The position numbers and the translations under genes are program-made. Below the pieces are notes generated by a model. It saw only the letters and a program-made list of their open reading frames with translations. It had not been told where the DNA came from and did no database searches. Below, in pieces: positions 8,616 to 15,726 of a stretch of 34,266 nucleotides of DNA. The stretch lies in assembly GCA_029261235.1 (NCBI GenBank), contig JAJDBS010000087.1:1-34266 (forward strand), read 5' to 3'. This DNA comes from Nitrospirales bacterium (GTDB lineage Bacteria > Nitrospirota > Nitrospiria > Nitrospirales > UBA8639). Positions within the stretch are counted from its first letter, which is position 1; each line of letters starts with the position of its first letter.

Positions 8616-9476
8616 ATGGTGATGTCTTCGACGGTTTTGCAAGTACAGATTCCTGCATGTGTGGATGGGGCAGAACTCTCTGGACTCTTGTCTTGTTCCG
8701 ATTTTTTAGGTGTATGGGAAGAAGATGGAGCGTTGACGGTTTATTGGAAGGGAAGCGAGGAGTCTATTCTTCAAGCAATTCGGGAGGCTCTGGCGCAACT
8801 TCAAGTCGACATGCTGGTTTCCGCGACCCACGTTCAACGTGTGATCTCTCAAGATTGGAATGCTCAATGGGCTGCATCGGTTGAACCCATTCGGATTGGT
8901 CAGCGTGTCGGTATTCGTCCCAGTTGGAAAACGATGGCATTGCCTGAGAATGGAATTGAAATTGTTCTTGATCCTAAACAAGCGTTCGGGACGGGGCATC
9001 ATGCCACGACCTACCTTCTCATTGAATGGTTAGAAGAGCTATCTGAGTTGGAAGGTTCTCGAGTCTTAGATGTTGGGACGGGGAGTGCGATTCTGAGTAT
9101 GGTGGCGGTACGCTTGGGAGCATTGTCGGCTTTGGGAATTGATAATGATCCGGTGGCGATTGATTGTGCCAAGGACTATGCCGAGGTGAATGGCTTCACC
9201 AATGAACTCGATATTCGAGCGTGTTTGACCAGTGAATTGGTGGATCAATCATTTGACATCATTGTCGCCAATATTGATCGAAAGACGATTCTTGAAATCA
9301 CACCGGAGTTTTCAAGATTTCGTTCTTCAACGACTGAGCTGTTTCTTTCAGGTCTTTTGGAAGAAGATGTGACTGATATCGTGACAGCGTTCACGCATCA
9401 TGGGTGGGTTCGCCAAGCCCAGCGGGAACGCGAAGGATGGATTGCCCTTCAATTTGGTGTGGCGTCTTCTTCGTGA
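8616..9476 (+). CDS. prmA: Ribosomal protein L11 methyltransferase
   Basis: The 286-residue product matches PrmA along its length. It has an N-terminal substrate-recognition part with QDWNAQW near residue 88. The linker motif DPKQAFGTGHHATT follows around 124-137. The S-adenosylmethionine fold has motif I VLDVGTGSAILS near 150-161 and GIDNDP near 174. PrmA methylates the N-terminus and lysines of ribosomal protein L11. One difference is that the usual NILA/NLLA catalytic-loop motif reads NIDRKT here, so a related methyltransferase cannot be fully excluded. The start ATG at 8616 has AGGA at 8601-8604; ATG 8622 is an alternative. The 3' end overlaps the convergent unknown gene by 28 bases. Confidence 0.82.
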   Translation: MVMSSTVLQVQIPACVDGAELSGLLSCSDFLGVWEEDGALTVYWKGSEESILQAIREALAQLQVDMLVSATHVQRVISQDWNAQWAASVEPIRIGQRVGIRPSWKTMALPENGIEIVLDPKQAFGTGHHATTYLLIEWLEELSELEGSRVLDVGTGSAILSMVAVRLGALSALGIDNDPVAIDCAKDYAEVNGFTNELDIRACLTSELVDQSFDIIVANIDRKTILEITPEFSRFRSSTTELFLSGLLEEDVTDIVTAFTHHGWVRQAQREREGWIALQFGVASSS

Positions 9477-9844
9477 TCGTCGTCCGGTTGTGATTCCAGG
9501 AACGTAATGAGTGCCTGATATGTCTGTTTACGGACTTCTGTTTTCGAGCCATCCCCTCCATCGATATTTTTTTGTAACCACACGGTCTCGGCAATTTGGT
9601 CATTCGCTTTGTTACACAACGTCCACATTTGATGCAGAAATTCAGTAGGCAGTCCGACCTGTACGCCCTCTGATTCGATTCGGTCGTCTAAGATTGCCAA
9701 CAGATCCGAAATGGCTTGGTCGGATCGATACGGCTGAGTCGCAAACCCGAACGCCGCATGGGATCTTTCATCTTGTTCGGCCTGTTGAACGAGATCATGC
9801 ATATATTCTTTGAGGAGCCCAATGATTCTTCCAGACAACCGCAT
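9449..9844 (-). CDS. Conserved-looking protein of unknown function
   Basis: The product is 131 residues, soluble and mostly helical, opening MRLSGRIIGLLKEYMHDL and ending in an acidic tail (DDDHEEDATPN). No membrane segment, signal peptide or metal motif is visible. I do not recognise the family. Its 3' end overlaps the convergent end of prmA by 28 bases. The next gene on the same strand is the 55-codon gene at 9951-10118, about 106 bases upstream, so the two could share a transcript. Amino-acid composition and helix-like periodicity support a real gene. Function cannot be inferred. Confidence 0.55.
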   Translation of the reverse strand: MRLSGRIIGLLKEYMHDLVQQAEQDERSHAAFGFATQPYRSDQAISDLLAILDDRIESEGVQVGLPTEFLHQMWTLCNKANDQIAETVWLQKNIDGGDGSKTEVRKQTYQALITFLESQPDDDHEEDATPN

Positions 9845-9950
9845 AAGGAAGAGTAGCTGGAGGGATGGGGTGTTGTTAAGAGCGTGAGGATGGAGAGGAT
9901 AATTTGGGTTTGAGTGAGGGTTCTGTGTCGATGGATGTCAGAGTGTGTTT

Positions 9951-10118
9951 CTAGTCCTTGAAGAGCATTTCAATATCAGGCTCGAAGACTCCATCAGGAA
10001 GGCCTGGCCGCCAATCGCCGTATTTTTGGTCTGGACGATGGAAATATTGGTTGTTTTGACGTTTAATGACCCAATCTTCTCCCTCGGCCCATATTTGCCG
10101 AATTTCTTCTTCATCCAT
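9951..10118 (-). CDS. Small 55-residue protein of unknown function
   Basis: A short open frame on the minus strand encodes 55 residues starting MDEEEIRQIWAEGEDW. It continues with aromatic- and Pro/Gly-rich sequence (QYFHRPDQKYGDWRPG, then PDGVFEPDIEML). An AAAGGA SD-like sequence sits about 12 bases before the ATG. The composition is that of a folded small domain rather than chance translation: many Trp, Tyr, Phe, Asp and Gly in a regular order. The opposite-strand frame covering the same DNA reads poorly. I do not recognise a family. It lies upstream of the unknown 131-residue gene on the same strand. Confidence 0.55.
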   Translation of the reverse strand: MDEEEIRQIWAEGEDWVIKRQNNQYFHRPDQKYGDWRPGLPDGVFEPDIEMLFKD

Positions 10119-10484
10119 TTTGAGGGGATTTCCTTTGTTGGCCTTCGAAGGTTTTTAGGGAGTCATAGGGAGCGAACTTTGTAATGTTGGCTATGAGACA
10201 TGCAATTCTCTATCACTAATGTTTCTAAGAATATTTCGTCCAATTGCTAGATGAACTAAAGCCGAACCTCGGTTTTTGGGCAAGTGCTCAATTAAATACT
10301 GTCTGTTCTCGCGATTTCAGAGGTCAGAGTGCACGAAAACGACAAGGAAATGACATCAGATAGGAATATTGGCAAGAAAAGTCGAATATGGTATAGAAAT
10401 AAGACCCCTCTATGTAGACTCAGCATTTCAGAAAATCATCCGAATAGAATCAGATTGCCAACATTAGGTATGAAGGGGATAGTT
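10119..10484. other. Gene-free spacer
   Basis: About 366 bases separate the divergent 55-residue gene and the TPR protein. The plus-strand frame here is an upstream extension of the TPR gene with no signal peptide and atypical composition, so I treat it as leader. The only useful element seen is AAGGGG at 10473-10478, the SD site of the next gene. No RNA gene or repeat is recognised. Confidence 0.5.
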
Positions 10485-11126
10485 ATGCGACGAGAGATAG
10501 GCATTCTTTGTGTCGGTGTCATTTGCTATATCTTGGGTGGCCCAAGCGTGTGGGCGGAGGAATCTCTACAAGATTTAACCACTCAAGCGATGGACGAATG
10601 TCAGAAGGGACGGCTGGCGAAGGATGGGGAGAGCCGGAGTGCGCATTTTGATCGTGGCCGTACACTTGCGGAAAAAGCCGTGGCGTTAGATGATCAATCA
10701 GCTGATGCACATTTTGCCTTGTTTTGTAGCATTGGGGAACGTATGCGAGCCGATGGAGAGGTCGTCTTTTCTGTCTTTGAATATGGACGGATGATGGATG
10801 CACTCGATCAAACCTTGGCTTTAAATCCGAATCATCTGGATGCATTGTCATCCAAGGGCACAATCCTCATTGAGGTTCCAGGCCTTTTGGGTGGAGATGA
10901 TGAGAAGGGTGAAGTCATGTTGCGTCAAGTCATCAAAGATGCGCCTGAATCGATTAATGCCCGAATGGTTGTGGCGCGTCAATGTGCAGAGCGAGGTGAG
11001 CACAAGGAAGCCTATGAACTGTCTAAGCGAGCCCTGGAATTAGCAAAAGCACAAGAACGAGAAGACCTCATCCCCGAAGCGGAAGAAACGTTTTCTGAGA
11101 TCCAAGGTCAATTGCTAGCTCGATAG
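10485..11126 (+). CDS. Exported TPR protein, TatT-like
   Basis: The chosen start gives a 213-residue product with an N-terminal signal peptide (MRREIGILCVGVICYILGG, cleavage near VWA-EE). AAGGGG lies 6 bases before the ATG; the longer open frame beginning at 10329 would bury this signal. The mature part is helical with TPR-like repeats: an A/F/L pattern at about 60-80, then LALNPNHLDALSSKGTI, then a final repeat with ALELAKAQ. The PGLLGGDDEKGE segment followed by a repeat recalls the T component (TatT) of TRAP transporters. No transporter genes adjoin, so it is better seen as a periplasmic scaffold protein. TPR nature is fairly certain; the specific role is not. Confidence 0.7.
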   Translation: MRREIGILCVGVICYILGGPSVWAEESLQDLTTQAMDECQKGRLAKDGESRSAHFDRGRTLAEKAVALDDQSADAHFALFCSIGERMRADGEVVFSVFEYGRMMDALDQTLALNPNHLDALSSKGTILIEVPGLLGGDDEKGEVMLRQVIKDAPESINARMVVARQCAERGEHKEAYELSKRALELAKAQEREDLIPEAEETFSEIQGQLLAR

Positions 11127-11200
11127 ATCGCTCCTCCTCCTCGCCTCGTGTTCTCGTTTTCAGGTTCTCCACCACATGTAGCTATTCTCCTCCCACGGTT

Positions 11201-11758
11201 ATGAATCGAATTCACGGCAGTATTCCTGATTACCTTGCTCCGGATCTTTCTATTCTTTTTGTAGGGATCAACCCAGGGCTTCGTTCATCTGATGTTGGCC
11301 ATCATTATGCCGGCCCCTCAAACCGATTTTGGAAACTCTTGTTTGAGTCTGGCCTGATTCCCTCTCCGATGAGCTACCGAGATGATGGACGGTTGTTAGA
11401 GTATGGGTATGGCTTGACGAACCTTATTGCCAAACCGACCGCGGGTCTTCACAATTTATCTAAGCAAGACTTTCTGCAAGGGCGTCATGCGTTAGTGGAA
11501 AAGCTTATCACGTATCAACCAGCGCTCGTGGCTTTGCTAGGAATCAGTGTGGCTCGTACTCTATTGCCTCTCGAGGGTTCCAAAAATTCTCGCAAGGGTT
11601 TGGTAAGCCATCCCATCCAGCCTGGACTTCAGACTGAGTTGCTGGAAGGCACTCGCATCTTTGTGCTCCCAAACCCAAGCGGGCGCAATGCTCATTATTC
11701 GTATCAGACAATGAAAGATCTTTTCGGTGAATTACATGCCGAGTCAGTTCAATCCTGA
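11201..11758 (+). CDS. mug: G/T(U)-mismatch-specific uracil-DNA glycosylase
   Basis: The 185-residue product is a family 2 uracil-DNA glycosylase. The catalytic GINPG motif lies at 22-26. The recognition motif NPSGRNAH lies at 158-165, equivalent to NPSGLN/R in Mug/TDG enzymes. YAGPSNRFW near 36-44 completes the family pattern. The Asn in GINPG activates water, and the enzyme excises uracil or ethenocytosine opposite guanine. Length is slightly above the 168 residues of E. coli Mug. The ATG at 11201 has no strong SD. The gene stands between the TPR protein and the trypsin-PDZ protease on the same strand, with no obvious functional link. Confidence 0.9.
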   Translation: MNRIHGSIPDYLAPDLSILFVGINPGLRSSDVGHHYAGPSNRFWKLLFESGLIPSPMSYRDDGRLLEYGYGLTNLIAKPTAGLHNLSKQDFLQGRHALVEKLITYQPALVALLGISVARTLLPLEGSKNSRKGLVSHPIQPGLQTELLEGTRIFVLPNPSGRNAHYSYQTMKDLFGELHAESVQS

Positions 11759-11829
11759 TGATCTCTCCGAAATGAGTGTATTGTGAGCCTCTGATCATTG
11801 AGTCGATGGGTTTGATTGCGTTGGACACG

Positions 11830-12867
11830 ATGATGATTATCAAAAAAATAACGCGGTATCCTTTTTCAATAGTTATCAGTCTCGTTCTTTGGCAATGTTT
11901 GGGTGGATCGTTTGCCTGTGCTAGTGGTTTGGAGTCGAAGAATTATGCCCAGGTAATTGAGCAAGCAAAGCTTGCCACAGTCGGTATTCTTCAAGGCGCT
12001 TCTGCGAAGGCTGGCGAACCCGAATATGATGTCTCAGTCAAGATTAGAGGGACAGGGATTCATCTAGGTGACGGTGTGATTCTGACCGCTCGACATGCTG
12101 TGGAGCGATCAGTGGGCGGGAAAAAGGTTGTTCCGAAAGAAATCCGTGTGTTGACGGATAGTTTACGGCGGGTATCCGCTCTCCGGCTTGGAGCAAATTC
12201 CTATATAGATGTGGCTGTGTACAGGCTTCAAGGGGATACATCGAATTGGCCGATCTCAGACGTGCAATTTGCGCAGCAGGCTGTCACGTATGGAGATGAG
12301 GTCTTCACTGTAGGCTATCCCATGGGAAGAGGCCCAGCTTTATCTTTTGGCCAAGTGGGAAACCCGAATACTTTTTTGTCGACGGTCAAAAGTCGATTGG
12401 TGCAGGTGGATCTTTCTGCTTGTCGTGGGAATTCTGGCGGGGGGCTATTCAATCATGAAGGGCAATTGGTTGGCCTTGTCCATGCGATTATCCAAACCGA
12501 AGGATTGGAGTCAGAGCGAGGATGTAGCCGATTTGCGTTCGCTCTTCCTGGAATGCTCGTGAAACGTGTGATCGATGCCCTGCTCACTGGTAAAGTTCCA
12601 GGGTTTTCGGTTTTAGGCATTCACCTTGAAACTCTCAAAGATGGGAGTCGGTGGGTCTTGGGTGTCGCCAAAGCAACGGGACCTTCCCGGCATGCAGGAT
12701 TTAAAAAAGGAGATATCTTAGTGGCGATTGATGAGTTGACGATAACCAGTGCCTCTCAATTAAAAAACTATCTCCTTGAACGAACCGAACCTGGACAGAC
12801 AGTGGCATTGCAAGTACAGCGTGGCACGACTCAACGTACGATTTCTGTGACACTGGGGAAATCGTAA
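11830..12867 (+). CDS. Exported trypsin-like serine protease with PDZ domain (HtrA-like)
   Basis: From the start at 11830 the product has 345 residues. It has a signal peptide (basic MMIIKKITRYPF, hydrophobic SIVISLVLWQCLGG, cleavage near FACASG). The trypsin-like domain carries the complete triad: His89 in TARHAVE, Asp127 in YIDVAVYRL and Ser202 in CRGNSGGGLF. A single PDZ domain at the end (KKGDILVAIDELTITSASQL) would bind C-termini. The layout matches DegS/HtrA-type periplasmic proteases with one PDZ. An in-frame GTG at 11776 would extend it by 18 residues without improving the signal peptide. The STAS gene follows 138 bases downstream. Substrates are unknown, and no chaperone-like second PDZ is present. 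Confidence 0.82.
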   Translation: MMIIKKITRYPFSIVISLVLWQCLGGSFACASGLESKNYAQVIEQAKLATVGILQGASAKAGEPEYDVSVKIRGTGIHLGDGVILTARHAVERSVGGKKVVPKEIRVLTDSLRRVSALRLGANSYIDVAVYRLQGDTSNWPISDVQFAQQAVTYGDEVFTVGYPMGRGPALSFGQVGNPNTFLSTVKSRLVQVDLSACRGNSGGGLFNHEGQLVGLVHAIIQTEGLESERGCSRFAFALPGMLVKRVIDALLTGKVPGFSVLGIHLETLKDGSRWVLGVAKATGPSRHAGFKKGDILVAIDELTITSASQLKNYLLERTEPGQTVALQVQRGTTQRTISVTLGKS

Positions 12868-13005
12868 CACTGCCGTGGAAGAATCCTTTTTCTCGTTCTC
12901 GAAGTTGTAAGCTGAAACTCTCAAGATCTCTCCTCAACCTTCCGATACCGTCAACAACAACAAAAGAACAGTAAGCCCTGAGATCGTGCGAATGGATGAG
13001 AAGCA

Positions 13006-13344
13006 ATGATTATCAAAGAAAAAACAGTGAATGGGTTGTCGGTTTTATGTCTCAACGGAAAACTCGATATTTTTTCTAAAAATACCCTAAAAGAAACCGC
13101 AGAACATTGTCAGGAAAATGGAGCCAAGGGGTTAATCTTGGATATGCAAGGGGTCACATTTGTGGATAGCATTGGACTCGGAGTGCTGGTGATTGTGGCA
13201 AAGAGTTTTCAGAAGTTGAAAGGGCGAGTCATTCTTGTCAATCCTCAAGAACAAATACAATCATTATTCTTGGAAATGAATCTTGAGAAAATGATTCCCA
13301 TGTATAAAACGGACGACAGCTATTCTCAGTTTGCTGAATTGTAG
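13006..13344 (+). CDS. STAS-domain anti-sigma factor antagonist
   Basis: The 112-residue product is a single STAS domain, as in SpoIIAA and RsbV. It has the beta strand GLSVLCLNGKLDI, the strand GLILDMQGVTF, and DSIGLGVL, where Ser55 is the usual phosphorylation site. Proteins of this family bind an anti-sigma factor kinase in the dephosphorylated form and release a sigma factor. No RsbW-like kinase or PP2C phosphatase is encoded nearby, so its partner must lie elsewhere. The sigma/anti-sigma pair at 17111-18373 is of the zinc-finger type, which is not normally STAS-controlled. The ATG lies directly after GAGAAGCA, a weak SD-like stretch. Confidence 0.88.
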   Translation: MIIKEKTVNGLSVLCLNGKLDIFSKNTLKETAEHCQENGAKGLILDMQGVTFVDSIGLGVLVIVAKSFQKLKGRVILVNPQEQIQSLFLEMNLEKMIPMYKTDDSYSQFAEL

Positions 13345-13554
13345 GTCTACCTCTCGAAATTTCTTCATCTTTTACACAGCGATCTCAGTGTTCTTCAGTT
13401 GTCAACGAAGCCATCGTTCCAGTCCCATATGATCCCTTCAAAAAGAGCGGGTGTTTTTACGGTTCTATTAGCTTCCATTCTGATTGATGGCCCTCAAGTT
13501 ATGTGTTGATGTTTTCTCATCGGTACGTATTTCCTTGAGATTTTTTCCCTTTCT

Positions 13555-13677
13555 TTGCAGACGTATGAAGTGATTATTTTAGGTGTTGGGGGCGGCTGGT
13601 CTGTCAGAGGTTTATGTTTACTGAGTGAAGGAGGGCTATCGGTCTTGGTCATTGATAATGAGGGACATTCTGGATAA
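13555..13677 (+). pseudogene. Decayed N-terminal fragment of an FAD-dependent oxidoreductase
   Basis: In one frame this stretch reads TYEVIILGVGGGW, then GGLSVLVID, and stops at TAA 13675. This matches the first 40 residues of the flavoprotein encoded at 18626 (YDVIIVGMGPAG, then SGLSVLAFD), including the dinucleotide-binding glycines GxGxxG in part. There is no ATG start, the third glycine position is Trp, and nothing resembling the rest of the protein follows. It is therefore a relic of an oxidoreductase gene. It has drifted considerably, so it could derive from a paralogue rather than from the neighbouring gene. The rest of the 13345-13699 spacer holds nothing I recognise. Confidence 0.65.
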
Positions 13678-13699
13678 TCATGATTGTGTCGCCATGACC

Positions 13700-14278
13700 T
13701 TATCCATTTCCATTTCGCTGCCATCGCTCTAATGTCTCTATGAGATTTGGTGGTAAGGTTTCAAGTTCTTCATCACTGAATACATCTTCTTCTTCCTCTA
13801 ATCCTTGATTATCCATCGGTTGAAGAACCTTTGCGTCATAGGTCTGACTCAAGATGGTGGGCTGAGGTTGTGATGGAGGAAAATCACGCTTAGATGGGGA
13901 GCGAGTTGACGTGTCTAGTGGGCTACTTGTGCTTGATGCGTCGATCCGTTGCGATACAAGGTACAGAGTTGTGATTCTTCCTGTACGAGTATCTCGACTG
14001 ATTCCATAGTTCCATCCGTTCAGTACTCGATGAATGGCTTCTTCGAGAGGGAGATCCCAAAATTTTTTAGAAATTTTTACATGACCAATATTGGTTTCTT
14101 CTAGTGCGATGATTTTGATTTGAGCTTGTTTGGTGAGTGTCTTCAAGACTTCATGGATTGTGGCACCCTGCACGTTGACCGTGAGTGTGTTTTGAGCGAG
14201 AAAGACCTCAGCCTGACAGGGCAAGCTAAGGAGCAGAAGAGTGACGATTTGGATGAAAAAGCCATATCGATAGTTCAT
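13700..14278 (-). CDS. Exported protein with STN/secretin-N0-like domain
   Basis: The 192-residue product has a signal peptide (FFIQIVTLLLLSLPCQA, cleavage near residue 23). Residues 30-110 have the STN or secretin short N-terminal pattern: TLTVNVQGATIHEVLKTLTKQ, a strand with VKISKKFWDLPLEEAIHRVL, and a closing strand. A Ser/Pro/Thr-rich linker and an acidic C-terminus follow. STN domains form small periplasmic interaction modules in secretins and FecA-type receptors, where they signal to anti-sigma factors. Here the domain stands alone without a barrel. AGAGG lies about 8 bases before the ATG. It is the last of five minus-strand genes headed by an ECF sigma factor, which suggests a role in that signalling chain (inference). 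Confidence 0.65.
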   Translation of the reverse strand: MNYRYGFFIQIVTLLLLSLPCQAEVFLAQNTLTVNVQGATIHEVLKTLTKQAQIKIIALEETNIGHVKISKKFWDLPLEEAIHRVLNGWNYGISRDTRTGRITTLYLVSQRIDASSTSSPLDTSTRSPSKRDFPPSQPQPTILSQTYDAKVLQPMDNQGLEEEEDVFSDEELETLPPNLIETLERWQRNGNG

Positions 14279-14371
14279 GATTCGTACCTCTCTTGAGATT
14301 GTGATCGAATAGTGACAGTGGCCGAGCCTTAGAGGTCGGCCACCGTCATTGGACTCGATAGGCCGTTGGTC

Positions 14372-15274
14372 TTAGAACACCATAGACTTAATGCGATTGC
14401 GAAGTTTGTTGTTTTGAATTTGATCAATGTCAATTTCTTGTGCCGGACTCTTTGTGAGATCGTATACTTGAACGAGCCCACCTTCACGGTTTGTGCAGAC
14501 CAAGGTTTCCACATCTTTCAGGTGTAACGTCACACGTAAGCCGTTGTCCTTACTTTGTGCTCCGCTTTCAAATGAATTGGCCACGCCTCGAATCAAGAAT
14601 TTGACCAAATGATCGATCCCGAGCGCATCTAATGCAGCTTTTCCGCCTACAGCATTCGACTTATCAATAATTTCACAGAATCCTGGTGAGCCGCTGACAT
14701 CCATGAGAGGAAGGTTGGTCAATGGGTTCAAAAAGATGGGATCAGAATCTTGAGAGCCAGGAGTTCCGGGAAGACTGACATTGAATTCAATGTTCCCACT
14801 ATCTGCAATTTCTCCAATTTTTCCGAACAGTACGGCATCTTGTCCTTTTCCGCCTTCAAAAAGATCAGAGCCGTCTCCGGGTGCCCACATGAAAATATCA
14901 TGTCCGCGACCACCAAAGGCGCGATCTCGATTAAAGGGATTGAAATCTTCTGTGCCTCCAAGCAAGACGTCATTGCCACGGTTCCCAATGAGTAGATCTG
15001 TGCCCAATTTGCCAATGATCAGGTCGTCTTTTCTGGTTCCTCGCAGAACATCGCCAAATTGTAAGGTTTGGTCACGGTCATTTCCGGACAATGCTGGATC
15101 TTGTGGCTGAACGGTTGCATTGGCCTTGTTGTTGAGATCAGTGGCTTTGATCACATTCTGGATCCGGACGTTCTGGCGTTTCTTCCATTTTCCTGCTTCG
15201 GCAGCATCTGTAAACCCTATGCCACTGACTAGAGCCATCGCGGTTAAGGTTGCGGTAAACATTGTGTGAGTCAT
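14372..15274 (-). CDS. Exported RTX-type calcium-binding repeat protein
   Basis: The 300-residue product has a signal-like N-terminus (hydrophobic to about residue 25, cleavage near AEA-G). Nonapeptide repeats of the hemolysin type follow at about 79-150, such as GTRKDDLIIGKLGTDLLIG, GNRGNDVLLGG, GGRGHDIFMW and GGKGQDAVLF. Such repeats bind calcium and fold outside the cell as beta rolls. The rest is a beta-rich domain with two cysteines (near 198 and 257), ending NKLRNRIKSMVF. AGGAGG at 15281-15286 sits 6 bases before the ATG. It has an N-terminal signal rather than the C-terminal type I signal usual for RTX toxins, so a periplasmic or surface role is more likely than a toxin. Confidence 0.72.
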   Translation of the reverse strand: MTHTMFTATLTAMALVSGIGFTDAAEAGKWKKRQNVRIQNVIKATDLNNKANATVQPQDPALSGNDRDQTLQFGDVLRGTRKDDLIIGKLGTDLLIGNRGNDVLLGGTEDFNPFNRDRAFGGRGHDIFMWAPGDGSDLFEGGKGQDAVLFGKIGEIADSGNIEFNVSLPGTPGSQDSDPIFLNPLTNLPLMDVSGSPGFCEIIDKSNAVGGKAALDALGIDHLVKFLIRGVANSFESGAQSKDNGLRVTLHLKDVETLVCTNREGGLVQVYDLTKSPAQEIDIDQIQNNKLRNRIKSMVF

Positions 15275-15570
15275 GACATTCCTCCTTGATAGATAAATAT
15301 GTTGCGCGAGTACTCTCGACTCCGTTCAAGGTTTGTGGCATTGAACAGTGTCGTAGGGTAAGTCGTGAGGGAGGAAAAAAAGGTTGCAAGTATTTTTGGA
15401 TGTTTGTTGAGTGAGGAGTTCAGAAGACGCAACATGTTTTCGTATACGCGAATGACTCACAAGGTCATCACACCCTATTGGAATCATGGCGAGGATTTAT
15501 GGGGGGTATTGAATAGTGAGGATATCAAGGGGCAAACAGACTCAGGAATGTGTTGACTCGCGGCGCTTTA
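15275..15570. other. Gene-free spacer upstream of the RTX protein
   Basis: Apart from the SD site AGGAGG at 15281-15286 for the RTX gene, I see no credible gene, RNA or hairpin here. Short plus-strand frames exist, but their composition is random. The right end abuts palindromic repeat copy 2. Confidence 0.45.
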
Positions 15571-15724
15571 GGTTGGTTCAAGAAAGTTCGTCCAGCAAGG
15601 CCGCAGCCAAGTTTGTACGCGGAGCGTACAAACAGTACGAGAGCACTCAAAATTGGCGACCTGCCTGCGCGAAGCCGCACCGGCAAAGGCAGGGAACGCC
15701 GCTGGCGGATTTTTTCAACAGACC
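15571..15724 (-). repeat. Dispersed palindromic repeat, copy 2
   Basis: Read on the minus strand it begins GGTCTGTTGAAAAAATCCGC, continues CAGCGGCGTTC, and ends CTTGCTGGACGAACTTTCTTGAACC. This matches copies at 8335 and 29318 at both ends. Its middle is longer and contains a second palindrome around GTTTGTACGC/GCGTACAAAC. It begins two bases past the subtilase stop codon. Confidence 0.65.
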
Positions 15725-15726
15725 CG

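Noticed and set aside
9945-10184. 79-codon plus-strand frame
   Set aside because: It lies over the more protein-like minus-strand 55-residue gene, has no SD, and its Phe-rich composition looks like an antisense artefact.
10329-10484. N-terminal extension of the TPR gene
   Set aside because: It would place 52 charged residues before a good signal peptide, and the SD fits ATG 10485.
13006-13344. STAS protein as the regulator of the nearby ECF sigma factor
   Set aside because: STAS antagonists pair with RsbW-type kinases; the local anti-sigma factor is of the zinc-finger type and lies on the other strand.
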